64,000 bases of DNA from Tachypleus tridentatus (taxonomy: Eukaryota > Arthropoda > Merostomata > Xiphosura > Limulidae): positions 150,445,009 through 150,509,008 of the forward strand of contig NC_134834.1 of NCBI RefSeq assembly GCF_004210375.1, written 5' to 3'. This document shows, in pieces, positions 38,036 to 49,502 of this stretch. The first letter of the stretch is position 1; the number at the start of each line of letters is the position of its first letter. The notes beneath the pieces were generated by a model. The model searched no databases and was not told the DNA's origin. It saw nothing but the letters and a program-made list of their open reading frames with translations. The position numbers were made by a program, and so were the translations under genes.

Positions 38036-38568
38036 GTATAGTTATCCTGCCCTAAATATTATGTCAACATTTCGTTTTTTAATATTTATTGTTTTTACTA
38101 GAGAAATTATTTTGAATGTAGTGTTTAGTGGCACAGAAAAGAAACTCGAACATTTTAGAGTGTAGCTTTTGGTATAGCTTGGCACAAAACTTTGGTCCGG
38201 AAGATGTTTTGATGTGGTGTCGTGCGCAGTGAGACACGGGATTGATTTATAAATGTTCCATATTGTTGTTTCGTAGTAGGAGCCGATGAACAACACAACA
38301 ACAAATAAATCAAGAAGTTACAAGAAATGATACGACAGTTTAAACGCGACGGGTATTGTGCTGAACCTCTTATCACATATCATCTGTCTTCAGAATCACG
38401 TAGTTAATGTATGATACTTCTGTTCAACTTCTTTTTATTTATTTTGAGATGATTGTCGGTATAGTAAATCAATCACTCGACTAAAGCACTGGGACCGTTT
38501 ATTGTAAAAGCAATGTACATTTGTCAAAGTTCAACCACAAAGTTTTGTGGCTGCAGGTTTACGACGTT
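38036..38568. other. Unassigned sequence
   Basis: Two overlapping minus-strand frames (38,042-38,296 and 38,155-38,376) have no recognisable motif. No exon-like splice structure could be fixed. Confidence 0.4.
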
Positions 38569-38696
38569 GTTGTTGTTGTTTTGAATTAAGTACAAAGCTA
38601 CACAATGGGCTATCTGTGCTCTGCCCACCACGGGTATCGAAACCCGGATTTTAGCGTGTAAGTCCGCAGACATACCGCTGAGCCACTGGGGGGCCT
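38569..38696 (-). mobile_element. tRNA-derived SINE family 2, intact
   Basis: On the plus strand it begins with the reversed tail 'ttttgaattaagtacaaagc', then 'gggctatctgtgctctgccc' and a reversed B-box (GGTATCGAAACCC), and ends 'gagccactggggggcc'. GTTTACGACGTT flanks both sides (38,557-38,568 and 38,697-38,708). Confidence 0.85.
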
Positions 38697-39257
38697 GTTT
38701 ACGACGTTAGCGCAAAGCTATACAATAGGTGTGTGTGTGTTAACAGCCCCTAATTTGGAGGTTTGGGATTAAAGTGAAGTCCGCTGCTGAGAAGCGCCCA
38801 TTGCCAAATCTTCGGCTACCATAATATAACTGTGAGATTTGTCCGTTACTCTTATAACTCCAATACGACCCTAACATACGTATTGCGACTTTTTGATAAC
38901 AGATAGTGAATAATGTTCCCCATTCCGCAACGTTCAAGTCCATTTAGAGGGAAACGTTGCTCCATAACACCTAATGTTATTCTTCGCTTGAAGGTTATCT
39001 TGAAGGTTATCTCTAAATTGAATGTTTTTAACTGTTACAACGTTCTCTATAAACAAGTGATAATACATTTCATCTTCTATACGAAATACATAGGAAACCA
39101 TACTATTTAGTACTGATGCAAGCTTAATATATATTTTTTTGTGTGATTTGTATATTACCAGTGACCATGCAACTATGAAATTCAGAGAACCACAAACAAT
39201 TGTGGGCATAAGTGGTTCATAAATTTGTTTAAAAAGCCATTATGCTTAGGTTCTGTT

Positions 39258-39357
39258 TGTTTGTAGTTAAGCACAAGGTTACAGAATGGGTTATCTGTAC
39301 TGTGCTTACCAGGAGTATCCAAACCCAGTTTTGTAGTGTTGTGCCACTAGAGGGCGT
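39258..39357 (-). mobile_element. SINE family 2, older copy
   Basis: 'gtagttaagcacaaggttac' through 'ggttatctgtactgtgctta' to 'gtgccactagaggg' follows family 2 with many substitutions. Its head end has drifted into a CTCF-like word (39,344-39,356). Confidence 0.7.
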
Positions 39358-40105
39358 CAGAGCTATGAATTCTTACAGCGTCTTATCTTTTGCGTCAGTT
39401 GTTTGATATCTCTTTACAGACAAAAAGGACATTAACTGTGGCAGAGAGTGTAATAATTTGAAGGTCTTTATTTTCCGATTTTTCTCAGTAATATCAAGAC
39501 ACGTGGTAGTGTGTCGTGCGGCCTGTTGTAAGACATACTGTATGTTAGAAACAGGAGTAGTAGTTTAGTGATTTTCTACCTTCTGCATTTCGGACTGTGG
39601 TAATCCAAACTGTCACACGTTTTCAGTTGATGTATTCCACTAGACTCTCACTTCACATACCAAATTTCAAGGTACTTCACTAAGAAATATCTGAAGTATA
39701 ACATCTCCAATGTTGATTGAGTTTCTTCAGGTTTTTTTCCTTCTCACCCAAAGTGTGAAAACTGTATTTGATAAAAATACATACTTAATATTTATAGATC
39801 TTTATAACTTACAATTACGAGTCTTTATTGATGTAAACATAACCACGTGTAAATATAAACAATGCGTGCAGAGTTATTCAACAAAAATCGCTCACATTTA
39901 ACGAAAGTTTTTACGCACGCCTACGTCAAACGTCACGTGTGCTATCGGCCTAATATTTTTACTGCAGTTTCAACTAAGAGTAAAAGCGGACCGTTTTTAG
40001 TGTTGTTATTCTGATTAAAGACGGATGATTTAGAACAGAAAAACTATAAGATGAATGGATGTGAAGATATGCAATTACTGGTTAATCCAAGCAAACTAGA
40101 TTAGA
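39358..40105. other. Unassigned sequence
   Basis: No gene found. A 63-codon plus-strand frame at 39,710-39,901 has no recognised motif. Confidence 0.4.
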
Positions 40106-40116
40106 AGTTTCTAGCT

Positions 40117-40391
40117 GGCCCGGCATGGCCAAGCGTGTCAAGGCGTTTTAGTCGTAATCCGAGGATCGCGGGTTCAAATCCCGGTCGCACCAAACATGCT
40201 CGCCCTTTCAGCCATGGGTGCCTTATAATGTGACGGTCAATCTCACTATTCGCTGGTAAAAGAGTAGCCCAAAAGTTGGCGGTGGTGGTGATGACTACCT
40301 ACCATCCCTCTAGTCTTAAACGGCTAAATTAGGGACGGCTAGCACAGATAACCCTCGAGTAGCTTTGCGCGAAATTCAAAAACAAACAAAT
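40117..40391 (+). mobile_element. SINE family 1, full length reference copy
   Basis: The tRNA-like head (GGCCCGGCATGGCCAAGCGT, B-box GGTTCAAATCCC), a body of about 170 bp ('gttataatgtgacggtcaat', 'taaaagagtagccc', 'ccctctagtctta') and the tail 'cagataaccctcgagtagctttgcgcgaaattc' plus A-rich end are all present. AGTTTCTAGCT flanks both sides (40,106-40,116 and 40,392-40,402). Confidence 0.92.
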
Positions 40392-40673
40392 AGTTTCTAG
40401 CTAAGGTTCTCAGAAAAATGATATGGGTGGAGGGTTATTTCTGATTATTAGTTACCAAAGTTTCAGCACATATTTACTAAGAATTGTGAAATTATTCTAA
40501 GTGAAGTGCGTTTAGTGTCATGTGATATTAGCTTAAGTAATTAGCATAAATAGTGATATTTGACAGGTCTATATCGATTGCATTGGGGTTATTACAAGAA
40601 ACTGTTGATGTAAATTCCATGGCGTTACTATGAAGGAAACTATCAAAACTGTTTCAGAGAAGGTTTTTTTCTT

Positions 40674-40900
40674 TTTTGAATTTCGTGCAAAGCTACACAA
40701 GGATTATCTGCGCTAGCCATATCTAATTTAGCAGTGTAAGACTAGAGGGAAGACAGCTAGTTATCACCACACATCACCAACTCTTGGACTACTCTTTTCA
40801 CCAACGAATAGTGAGATTCACCACCACGTTATAACGCCCCTAAGGCTGAAAGGAAGAGCATGTTTAGTGTGATGGGCATTCGAATTTGGTTAACTCTCTA
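40674..40900 (-). mobile_element. SINE family 1, head degraded
   Basis: The reversed tail 'gaatttcgtgcaaagctacac' and body are clear. The tRNA-like head is eroded after 'gtgatgggcattcgaa'. Confidence 0.8.
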
Positions 40901-41028
40901 AAGTAAAAGTCTGTTCCGAATAACAGGGCTGTGATCCTAAAACTGATATTGCTTTTATTGAGTGTCACATTCTTACTTGCTGTAGTATGTTGGAGTGTAT
41001 TGGCAAAATTTCATGACATCTAATAAAA

Positions 41029-41302
41029 GTCCTGGCATCGCCAAGTGTGTTAAGGCGTTCGACTCGTAATCTGAGGGTCGCGCGTTCGAATCCCCGTCAC
41101 ACCAAATATGCCCGCCCCTTTAGCCGTGGGGGCGTTATAATGTTCGGTCAATCCCACTATTCTTTGGTAAAAGAGTAGCACAAGAGTTGGGGGGGTAATG
41201 ACTAGCTGCCTACCCTCTAGTCTTACACTGCTAAATTAGGGACAGCTAGCGCAGATAGCCCTCGTGTAGCTTTGCGCGAAATTTAAAAATAAAACAAAAC
41301 AA
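41029..41302 (+). mobile_element. SINE family 1, full length
   Basis: Head 'cctggcatcgccaagtgtgt', B-box GTTCGAATCCCC, body and tail are all present. ACATCTAATAAAA flanks both sides (41,016-41,028 and 41,303-41,315). Confidence 0.92.
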
Positions 41303-41315
41303 ACATCTAATAAAA

Positions 41316-43134
41316 ATACCTCAGGTGTGAAGAAAAGGTGAGACCAAGAAAGAAGAAAAATGATTCCATGTGCAACTTAAACGAATGAAATTAAAACTGG
41401 TACCTACACGTATAACATTGATAATAATTTTGTAACAAACCTTCGTTCTTCATTTAACTAGGCCACGTGTCTTTGTTTATCCACCATCATACCCTCTTCT
41501 GGGCCAGATCTTTTTTCACACTAAGGTGTTTTTTATTAGATATAGTCATTATCGTTAATTTCTAATCAAAACAACCTATCTAAATGTATCAAAAATAAAC
41601 CTTAACACAGTAATTAGTGAAAGTATTTATTTTATTAGGAGTTGGTAAATTCATAAAACATTAATGATCAAAATACGTTGAATAACCAATCCGGAACCTT
41701 TTCTATTAACGGTATTTTTGGTCGAAACCCCAATAATATCACAGAATGTTTTATAAGCTAAGGAGAATTAACTTAGACCTAAATCCAAGGTAGTAATGCA
41801 AAATCATTATTATAACAAGATATGGATTTATATTAAATAAAGAGTAAAACACATAAAAGTTAGTTTTTGTTTCGTCACAGATTCTCTTTGATAAAGTACG
41901 CCATGATGGAAAATATAGGCTAATGTCTCCAATAAAGACGTTAGGATATATCCCGTGAAAACTGTTATTAAAGATGAATATTTTGTACACGTCTGGCCTT
42001 GAGCAAAATATTAAGTATACTTTAAAAATATTCATGAAAAAAAAACAGTAACATATAAATTGACCATATTTATGTCTGTATGTGTGTGTGTGTGTAATTT
42101 AGCCAATAATGAACTTTTCAATCACAAAAGTGGTATATACAACAAAATAAACATTTTGTTTACAAAACTGTACTATAGAAAAAAATAGTGATTCATTTGT
42201 GGATAGAAATAAATAATTCTATACAGTTTTAAAATACAATTGTCTGTACCAAAACTTAGCACTAATGGTTTTCACCAAACCTCTTCTATTTTCCCAAGAT
42301 GTTGAATACGATATGATAGATAGACAAATTTAGTTATTAACATATAATTATTTAGAGAAAACCTATGTGTATAAACATCGATTACAGGTTTCACTGTACA
42401 ATCACAAGGAAGACAGTAGGTGTACAAGAAAGAATAGATTAGTGTTCACATTTCTCTTACCGCGCGAGAGGAAAACGAAGTTTTGAAGACCACCATTTTT
42501 TTTAGGGTTAACGTATGTTATAAAAAAAATGTGACAATGCCGGCAGCAGTTCAATATTGTAATTAAATCAGGCATTATACGAGAAAGTGTTTTCACGTCT
42601 AATTAGATCAGTGTTTAAAAGAATCTGTTAATGAAGGCTAACCAGTTAGTGGCGACTCAGGTGGCATGGAAGTACATATCTCTGGTTATCTAACCGATAA
42701 TCTAATTACGAAAGGAATCAGGTGAAACATCACGTGCTTTTTACGCTGGCAGTACACGTTCGGTTCCGATATAAGCCCCGCCCATCTAAATTGTTGTGGT
42801 CATCACGGTATCTGTTAACTTTGAGTTACATAGTTACATATATTGAGTTTTCCAATATATTTTTATCAGTTTGCCTTCTCTACACTTTGATTGCACTAGA
42901 AAAGAAAATATTCAATCGATTAATTTCTGTAAAAAAAAAATAAGGAACAATATATCATGATAAGCCATATAATTCTGAAAGGTTTTAGATTCAATTACAT
43001 AAAAATTACATATCTCAGGAGAAATCTTAGGAATTAATAGGAAAAATGTTAAACAGGCAGTCTTATCAGAAACTTAAAGTATTATCCAACATTATCTTAC
43101 TAATCAGACATTCGTTTATAAAACTTGAGGTGTC
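41316..43134. other. Unassigned intergenic sequence
   Basis: No gene found. A short (GT)n tract lies at 42,078-42,096. The 94-codon minus-strand frame at 41,751-42,035 and the 73-codon plus frame at 42,722-42,943 lack recognisable motifs. Confidence 0.5.
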
Positions 43135-43143
43135 ATTAAATGG

Positions 43144-43411
43144 TTTGTTTGTTTTGAATTTCGCGCAAAGCTACATGAGAGCTATTTGCGCCAGCCGTCC
43201 CTAATTTAAAAGGGTAAGACTAGAGGGAAGGCAGCTAACTAGTCATTACCACCCACTGCTAACTCTTTTACCAACGAATAGTGGAATTCACCATCACATT
43301 ATAATGTTCCCATGGCTGAAAGGCGAGCACGGTTGGTGTGACGGGGATTCGAACCCGCGACCCTCGGATTACGAGTCGAGCGCCCTAACTACCTGGCTAT
43401 GCTACGCCGTT
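43144..43411 (-). mobile_element. SINE family 1, nearly full length
   Basis: The reversed tail 'gaatttcgcgcaaagctaca', body, reversed B-box (GGGGATTCGAACCCGCG) and head end 'tggctatgctacgcc' are present, with a small deletion in the body. ATTAAATGG flanks both sides (43,135-43,143 and 43,412-43,420). Confidence 0.9.
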
Positions 43412-43629
43412 ATTAAATGGAATATAAAGATTAGATATGACAACGTAAAGACTTCAGACAACGTCTTCGTTTGAAAAATAATGTCAAACAATGTTTACAT
43501 TAGAGAAATAGTGTTACATTATGTCAATGTTATAGGAATAATATTACAATAACAATGTTTAAGGACAACAGACATCCATCTCGGCTGTCCAATCCACTAA
43601 GCCAAACTAAAACTATTAAATAAAAAAAA

Positions 43630-46245
43630 TTAATTCCAGTTCTTATCATCTGTAAGTTTTATTTTAAAATCACTCAAATGTAGTGCCTCTAAAACATTTG
43701 AAATCAGCCCATTCCATAAGCTAACTACCCTGTTTGAAACATAAAACAGCCTTAGCTGAAGACAGCTTCCACCTTGCCTAAAGTTATATTTGTGTTCCCT
43801 AGTTCTATAATTCCTGCTGGTATGTAAGAAAAACATTATCAACTCCTTTACAATCTTAAACACTTCAATCAGATCTCTTTTAACTGTTCTTTGTTCAGGA
43901 TAAAACAGTTTTAAGGATCTTAATTTCTCATTATATGACAACCTATCCATTCCAGGTACCATATTAATAACCTGCTTTTGAACCCTTTCCAATAATTTAA
44001 TGTCTTTTCTAAGGTAAGGAGCACAAGATTGAAACAAATATTCCAAATCTGGCCTAACCAGAGACCTATGCAACGAAATTATAACATCTTTAAACTTGTT
44101 ACTCAGTATTTCTATTAATACAACTTAAAATCCCATTTGTCCAAAAATCCACATTGTTTGGATGGTTTAAGAGACTGATCAACCATTACACCAAGATCAT
44201 TTTCTTTCATGACATTGTTAAGGTTATTCCTATTCAAATTATGTTTATAATTCAAATTACGATAATACACATTTATTATCTTGTATCTATTATGATTTAA
44301 CTTGTCTGTAGTATATTTGTCCAACTCACTGAATGATCTAAATCCTCTTAGAAATCAGTAACATCCTCTAACAGCCAGAAACATCCAAGACATTAACATC
44401 ATCAGCAAATTTAAGTAATTTATTGATCATTCCTCCATCTATGTTATTGATGTAAATCAAAAAGAACAACAGTCCTAAGACTGAGCCCTGATGTAGAACC
44501 ACTTGTGACATTAATCCAGTTTGACTGAACTCCATGTATAACAACACTTTCTTCCATCAAACCATTCTTCTATCCAAATTGCTATGTTATCTCTCACACC
44601 TGCAGAGATAACACTGCACAACAATTTTTTAAAAAAAGTTTTGCTTCCTGAGATGTTTTTGCTGATTGTGACAGGTACCTGGTGGGTATGCACAAATATA
44701 GTTTTGGTTTTGCTTCATCACGTAGGAACTCTGAGAAATAGACAGTTAACTGTTTACCGGCAATAACGTATTTAATTGTGTTTATGTTTCTAATACGCTA
44801 TTAAGTTCAACATAATTAAAAGTGTTTTGCTCCTGATTTTCGTTTGTATTCAATGTCCAGTACATCACGTTGCAGTATCCAACAGTAGTCAGCAAGCATT
44901 GACGGATTCCAGTTGCCCTGATATCATTTTTCCATTGTAGCAAAACTGAAGATTTCGATTAAACGGTACGTGATGGGCAAATTTGGATGTGATTTTCTTG
45001 ATCAGCAGCCAAAAATCTACAAGGAACACCCAACAGTGTTCAAGAAGCAAAACCTTTGTTGTGCAGTGTAATTTGTTCACAAGCCTTTTATGTGGCTTCT
45101 TGTCAGATTCTTTCAGAAAATTCAGATAAACCAAATCTACACCCTCACCCTTATCTATATAAACAGAAACATTTTTAAAGAATGTCAAAAGATTTGTAAG
45201 ACAAGAATTTCCCTTAGTAAAACTATATTCTCTACCTGATAAAATTTTGAACTTTGTTAAATCACTTGACAAATTACCTTATATCATACTTTCCAAAACT
45301 TTTTCCACAACTAATATAAGACTAATAGGCCCATAACTACTAGGACAACTATTACCTTGAAGATAGGAGTGGCATCAGCTAATTTCCAATCTGTTAGTAC
45401 TTACCCACTATTCAGGGGCTTACAAATTTGTTTTGAATGTTAAAAATTTTTTCTTACAAATATTCTCACATTTGGTCAGTCTCAATAAATAGCTCAATTT
45501 ACAGCATATAATTCTTGTTGCATCCCCTCAAAAAATTTTTTTTTTTTTGGAAATTTGAAACCAAAATATCATCATTCCTAATTTCCGTATGTTCCCCAAT
45601 TTTCACTCTCTCAAACATTTCTATATAAGAAGTTGTTGTTTTTGTTGTTTTGAATTAAGCACAAAGCTACACAATGGGCTATCTGTGATCTGCCCACCAC
45701 AGGTATCAAAACCCGGTTTATAGCGTTATAAGTCCACAAACATGCCACTGAGCAACTGGGGGTTATATTATAAGTTAACAATAAATCTAAAATAACATTA
45801 TTTCTAGTAGTTTCCTTAACTAATTGGTGAAGAAATCCATCCTTAATAGTTTCTAAAAACCTTTCTCCCTCATGGTTTGACTCTAGCATTTACCAATCAA
45901 TATGTCTGAAATTAAACTCACCCATAATTATGACACTATTAACAGCTGAAATTTTAATTTAACTATAAAGTTTTCTCACTTATTTCATCCACCACTTCAT
46001 CAAATAGATTAAATTCTCTTAATATTCTCAACTTCAACAGAATGTAACTCACACTTTACATATAAAATCACTCATACCCCTGTCCCTACTGTTAAATAAT
46101 CTATAACCATCTATTTAAAAGAAATTCCTGTCATCAAAATCATCTACATTTAACTGTGTTCCAGTTGTTCTCATTACATCAAAATCCCCTATTCCTACCA
46201 GTACCCTAAAGCTACCTAATTTATTTCTCATACTTCTATCATTAC
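43630..46245 (-). pseudogene. CR1-type LINE endonuclease-reverse transcriptase relic
   Basis: Read from the right, the endonuclease domain is degraded (RNKLGSF, DGYRLFNS, then IIMGEFNFRHIDW at about 45,900-45,945, the GDFN-type motif). The RT follows in pieces: GNSCLTNLLTFFKNV and VDLVYLNFLKESDKKPHKRL (45,272-44,889), IAIWIEEWFDGR (44,693-44,511), GSVLGLLFFLIYINNID and LLKFADD (about 44,500-44,390, the FADD catalytic motif). The C-terminal region (44,073-43,630) has VRPDLEYLFQSCAPYLRKDI, LLERVQKQVINMVPG and NRVVSLWNGL. Each junction is a frameshift or stop. The order and motifs are those of CR1-like LINE ORF2. It cannot encode an active protein. Confidence 0.85.
45636..45766 (-). mobile_element. 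SINE family 2 inserted in the CR1 LINE
   Basis: 'ttttgaattaagcacaaagc', 'gggctatctgtgatctgccc', 'ggtatcaaaacccgg' and 'gccactgagcaactggggg' (reversed) give a full family 2 copy that splits the LINE endonuclease region. The imperfect flanks (tatataagaag / tatattataag) may be an eroded target duplication. Confidence 0.8.
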
Positions 46246-46368
46246 AAAACTAACAATTAAGCCTATTTTTATAACTACTTTTATACTGATTTCCTACAGT
46301 AAAGTTTCCTCTACATCTCAATTTTGTTTCATTTAGTTTATCTTTGTCCTCACCACTGTCATGTCCTA

Positions 46369-47978
46369 CAGTCATGTGAAAACGTTAGGACACTCTATGA
46401 AAGCCTGTGTATTTTTGTAACATTTTTGAATATATAGATATTTAATCTCAATTTTAACAATCCTGATAGATTATAGGAATATAACTAAACAATTAAAACT
46501 GAAGAAAAGACTTTTCAAGATCTTCTGTAAATCTCATGCTTCAAAAATGCATATTCGAACTGAGGAAAAAATTAGGACACCCTACCCCTTTAATAGCTAG
46601 TGTTACCCCTTTGGCTGAAATAACTGCAGTGAGACGCTTCTTGTAGCCATCTACCAGTTTCTGACATCGATCTGAAGAAAGTTTGTCCCACTCCTCAAAG
46701 CAGAATTTTGTAAGCTGTGAGATGTTTGAGGGGTTTCTTGCATGTACAGCCCGTTTTAAGTCACTCCACAGCATCTCAATTGGATTAAGATCTGGGCTTT
46801 CACTCAGCCATTCCAGGACTCTCCATTTCTTAGTTTTCAGCCAGTCCTTGGTAGATTTACTGGTATGTTTTGAGTCATTGTCGTGTTGCAGGGTCCAGTT
46901 CCGCTTCAGCTATAATTTTCTTACAGATGGTCTCACATGATCCTCGAGCACCCTCTAATACACAGTAGAATTCATGGTGGATTCTATGATTGTGAGCTGT
47001 CCAGGTCCTGCTGCAGCAAAGCAGCCTAAACCATGACACTTACACTTCTATGTTTCACAGTTGGTATGAGGTTCTTTTCTTGGAATGCTGTATTTGGTTT
47101 ACACCAAACATGTCCTCTGTTCTGGTGTCCAAATAGTTCAGTTTTGGACTCATCTGTCCAAAGAACATTATCCCAGAAGTCCTGGTCTTTGTCTACATTC
47201 TCTCTAGCAAACTTCAGTCTGGCCTTGATGTTTCTCTTAGAGAGCAAAGGTTTCCTCCTTGCACACCTCCGATGCAAGTTACACTTGTGCAGTCTCTTTC
47301 TGATTGTAGAGGCATGCACTTCTACATCAACAGTAGCCAGAGCCTGCTGTTGATCCCATGATGACATGTTAGGGTGTTTGGAGACCTCTTTTAGCATCTT
47401 GCAGTCTGCTCTTGGGGTGAACTTGCTTGGACAACCAGACCTGGGCATGTTGGCAGTTGTTTTGAAAGCCCTCCACTTGTTGACTATTTTCCGGACAGTG
47501 GAATGGCTGATTTCAAAATCTTTTGGGATCTTTTTAAATCCCTTACCAGACTCATAAGCTGCTACAATTTTCTTTCTGAAGGCCTCAGACAGCTCTTTTG
47601 CTCTCACCATGGTGCTCACTCTCACTTCAACAGTCAGGAGCACACCAAACTAAATGTCTGAGGTTTAAATAGGGCAAGCCTCATTCAAAATGCTGAGTAA
47701 CGATCTTCTAATCATGTGCACCTGGTGTGATACACCTGTGTGTGAGTTTAGCCATTTTATGTGGGAGTGTTCTAACTTTTTCCTCAGTTAGATTATGCAT
47801 TTTTGTAGAATTACATTTACAGAAGATCTTGAAACGTCTTTTCTCCAGTTTTAATTGTTTAGTTATATTTCTATTAATCTCCAGTGTTGTTAAAATTGAG
47901 ATTAAATATCTATATATCCAAAAATGTTACAAAAAAACACAGGCTTTCATAGGGTGTCCTAACTTTTTCCCATGACTG
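46369..47978 (-). mobile_element. Tc1-type DNA transposon with long IR/DR termini
   Basis: A 1610-bp element flanked by TA (46,367-46,368 and 47,979-47,980). The termini are inverted repeats of about 200 bp: the left starts CAGTCATGTGAAAACGTTAG and the right, reverse complemented, starts CAGTCATGGGAAAAAGTTAG. A second copy of the transposase-site-like word ('gaggaaaaa.ttaggacac') lies at the inner end of each arm (about 46,560 and about 47,770), the IR/DR arrangement known from Sleeping Beauty- and Minos-like elements. The terminal repeats are similar to each other, suggesting a fairly recent insertion. It landed in or beside the CR1 LINE. Confidence 0.9.
46541..47643 (-). pseudogene. Tc1 transposase, frameshifted
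   Basis: The N-terminal 205 residues are open (47,643-47,026). A paired-like helix-turn-helix includes KELSEAFRKKIVAAYESG and FEISHSTVRKIVNKW. The second DNA-binding half begins at about residue 60 (MPRSGCPSKFT, STIRKRLHKCNLHRR). The first catalytic Asp is in LWTDESKTELFG. Just after SVSVMV a one-base loss and a G-to-A change break the conserved VWGCFAA segment. The remainder, with further stops, shows WTLQHDNDSKHTSK (second Asp) and SPDLNPIEMLWSDLK (catalytic Glu), so this is a DD34E-type enzyme. All three catalytic residues survive, but the frame does not. Family length is about 340 residues, matching the footprint. Confidence 0.9.
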
Positions 47979-48000
47979 TAGTTTAAACCTAAACATGGTT

Positions 48001-48640
48001 AATATAAATAAAATGTACAGAACGTGCTGAACAATGTATAGATAAAGAAAGGGAGGGAAAATCGTTTAAATAAGTAAAATGTACTGAACGTGCTGAACAA
48101 TGTATAGATAAAGAAAGGGACTAAACATTGTTTATATAAATAAAATGTGCTGAACGTGCTGAACAATGTATAGATAAAGAAAGGGACTAAACATTGTTTA
48201 TATAAATAAAATGTACTGAACATGCTGAACAATGTATAGATAAAGAAAGGGACTAAACATTGTTTATATAAATAAAATGTACTGAACGTGCTGAACAATG
48301 TATAGATAAAGAAAGGGACTAAACATTGTTTAAATAAGTAAAATGTACTGAACGTGCTGAACAATGTATAGATAAAGAAAGGGACTAAACATTGTTTATA
48401 TAAATAAAATGTACTGAACGTGCTGAACAATGTATGGGTAAAGAAAGGGACTAAACATTGTTTATATAAATAAAATGTACTGAACGTGCTGAACAATGTG
48501 CAGATAAAGAAAGGGACTAATCATTCTTTGGATAAATAAAATGCACAGAACGTGAAGAACAATGTATAGATAAAAAAAGGGGCTAAACATTGTTTATATA
48601 AATAAAATGTAAGAACGTGATAAACAATGTTTAGATAAAG
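48001..48640. repeat. Minisatellite J, 66-bp unit
   Basis: Nine to ten copies of GTACTGAACGTGCTGAACAA then 'tgtatagataaagaaagggactaaacattgtttatataaataaaat'. Units are highly similar in the middle, and the right-hand ones are more diverged. Because 66 is a multiple of three, the minus strand stays open for 165 codons (48,496-47,999) as a 22-residue repeat (LFSTFSTFYLYKQCLVPFF...). No gene is inferred. Confidence 0.92.
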
Positions 48641-48949
48641 CAAGGAACATAAAGTGACACAGTGTTCAAGTAAGACAAAATGGCAAATAAAACAAACGTT
48701 TCAAACGATATTTAGATAAGAAGAAACAGGTTTCTAAACTTTTTTTATGAAGAACGAGAGATAAAAAATCCATCGTGTCTTTCTATATAAGAAAATTGGA
48801 TAAAAACTTCTAAAGAATGAATGTTTCGTTATAGGAAATTAGTCATGTTGAAGGTATCTATAGATAAGGGAGTAAAGCACTAAAGATGTTAACTATTTCT
48901 AAAGAAAGGACGTGGTTAAATGAGAGTGCGAAATCATTTCTAGAACAAT
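48641..48949. other. Unassigned sequence
   Basis: Nothing recognisable. The 108-codon plus-strand frame that begins at 48,886 runs into Penelope-derived sequence and is not a gene. Confidence 0.4.
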
Positions 48950-49213
48950 CCGTGAAGACGAGAAAACTCACTTGCAGAGAAAAATATATATGTAAAAACG
49001 ATGACCGAAGAAGGTCGAAACGTTGTTCGCTCCTCTACATAGAGCTTCCTCTACCCATACCAGCCGTTTTTTACATATATAGATTTATAGAACAGTTACG
49101 TGAGAAACTGAGCCGTATTAATGTATCTCAGAACGGCTGGTATTTAATATTATCACTTTTATCGATAAGCAGAGAACAACATTTCGACCTTCCCAGATCA
49201 TCTTCAGGTTAAG
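48950..49213. mobile_element. Two head-to-head Penelope terminal fragments with hammerhead-like cores
   Basis: The first fragment (48,950-49,080, plus) has the Penelope end sequence ('gaaaactcacttg') joined to CGATGACCGAAG and GAAGGTCGAAACGTTG, then 'ttcgctcctctac' and the reversed arm 'accagccgttttttac'. The CTGA part of the core is lost. The second (about 49,130-49,213) reads on the minus strand AACCTGAAGAT, GATC, TGGGAA loop, GGTC, GAA, ATGT, GTTCTC: a hammerhead-like core of another subfamily with only three stem I pairs. Confidence 0.6.
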
Positions 49214-49216
49214 TGT

Positions 49217-49315
49217 GTTTCTCTTATAACAAAGCCACATCGGGCTATCTGCTCAGCCCACCGAGGGGGAATCGAACCCCTGATTTTCGTCGTGTTAAAC
49301 TTTCACTGTTCAAGG
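49217..49315 (-). mobile_element. SINE family 3 fragment
   Basis: 'cttataacaaagccacatcgg', 'gctatctgctcagcccaccgag' and the reversed B-box (GGGGGAATCGAACCCC) follow family 3. The head end decays after 'gattttcgtcgtgtt'. Confidence 0.75.
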
Positions 49316-49491
49316 GGCGTGAGGAACAAAGCGTGTGTATCAAAAAATAAAATAAAATAAGAAGCTTATTTAAATATAGTTTTATTACATTTTTCTTACA
49401 TCCCATAGATGAGAAGAAAAGAAATTATTATTTTTGTTATTACAAATCCTTCAGGAGATGAAAAATTATTCAACTGATGTAAACATTTGGT
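49316..49491. other. Unassigned sequence between SINEs
   Basis: AT-rich, with no recognisable feature. Confidence 0.4.
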
Positions 49492-49502
49492 TTGAAGTTT
49501 GA

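Larger units (their letters stand above)
43565..46368 (-). mobile_element. CR1-type non-LTR retrotransposon, decayed
   Basis: The 3' end lies at left ('catccatctcggctgtccaa', shared with the second CR1 fragment at 63.7 kb). Endonuclease-like sequence lies at right, up to the Tc1 insertion at 46,369. It is interrupted by a family 2 SINE (45,636-45,766). The element was probably longer on its 5' side; sequence right of the Tc1 element (from 47,980) is quickly replaced by a satellite, so the true 5' end is not visible. Confidence 0.8.

Noticed and set aside
47999-48496. 165-residue open frame of perfect 22-residue repeats on the minus strand
   Set aside because: It is the 66-bp minisatellite read in frame. 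The unit is a multiple of three, no start context or flanking exon is present, and the frame ends where the units drift.
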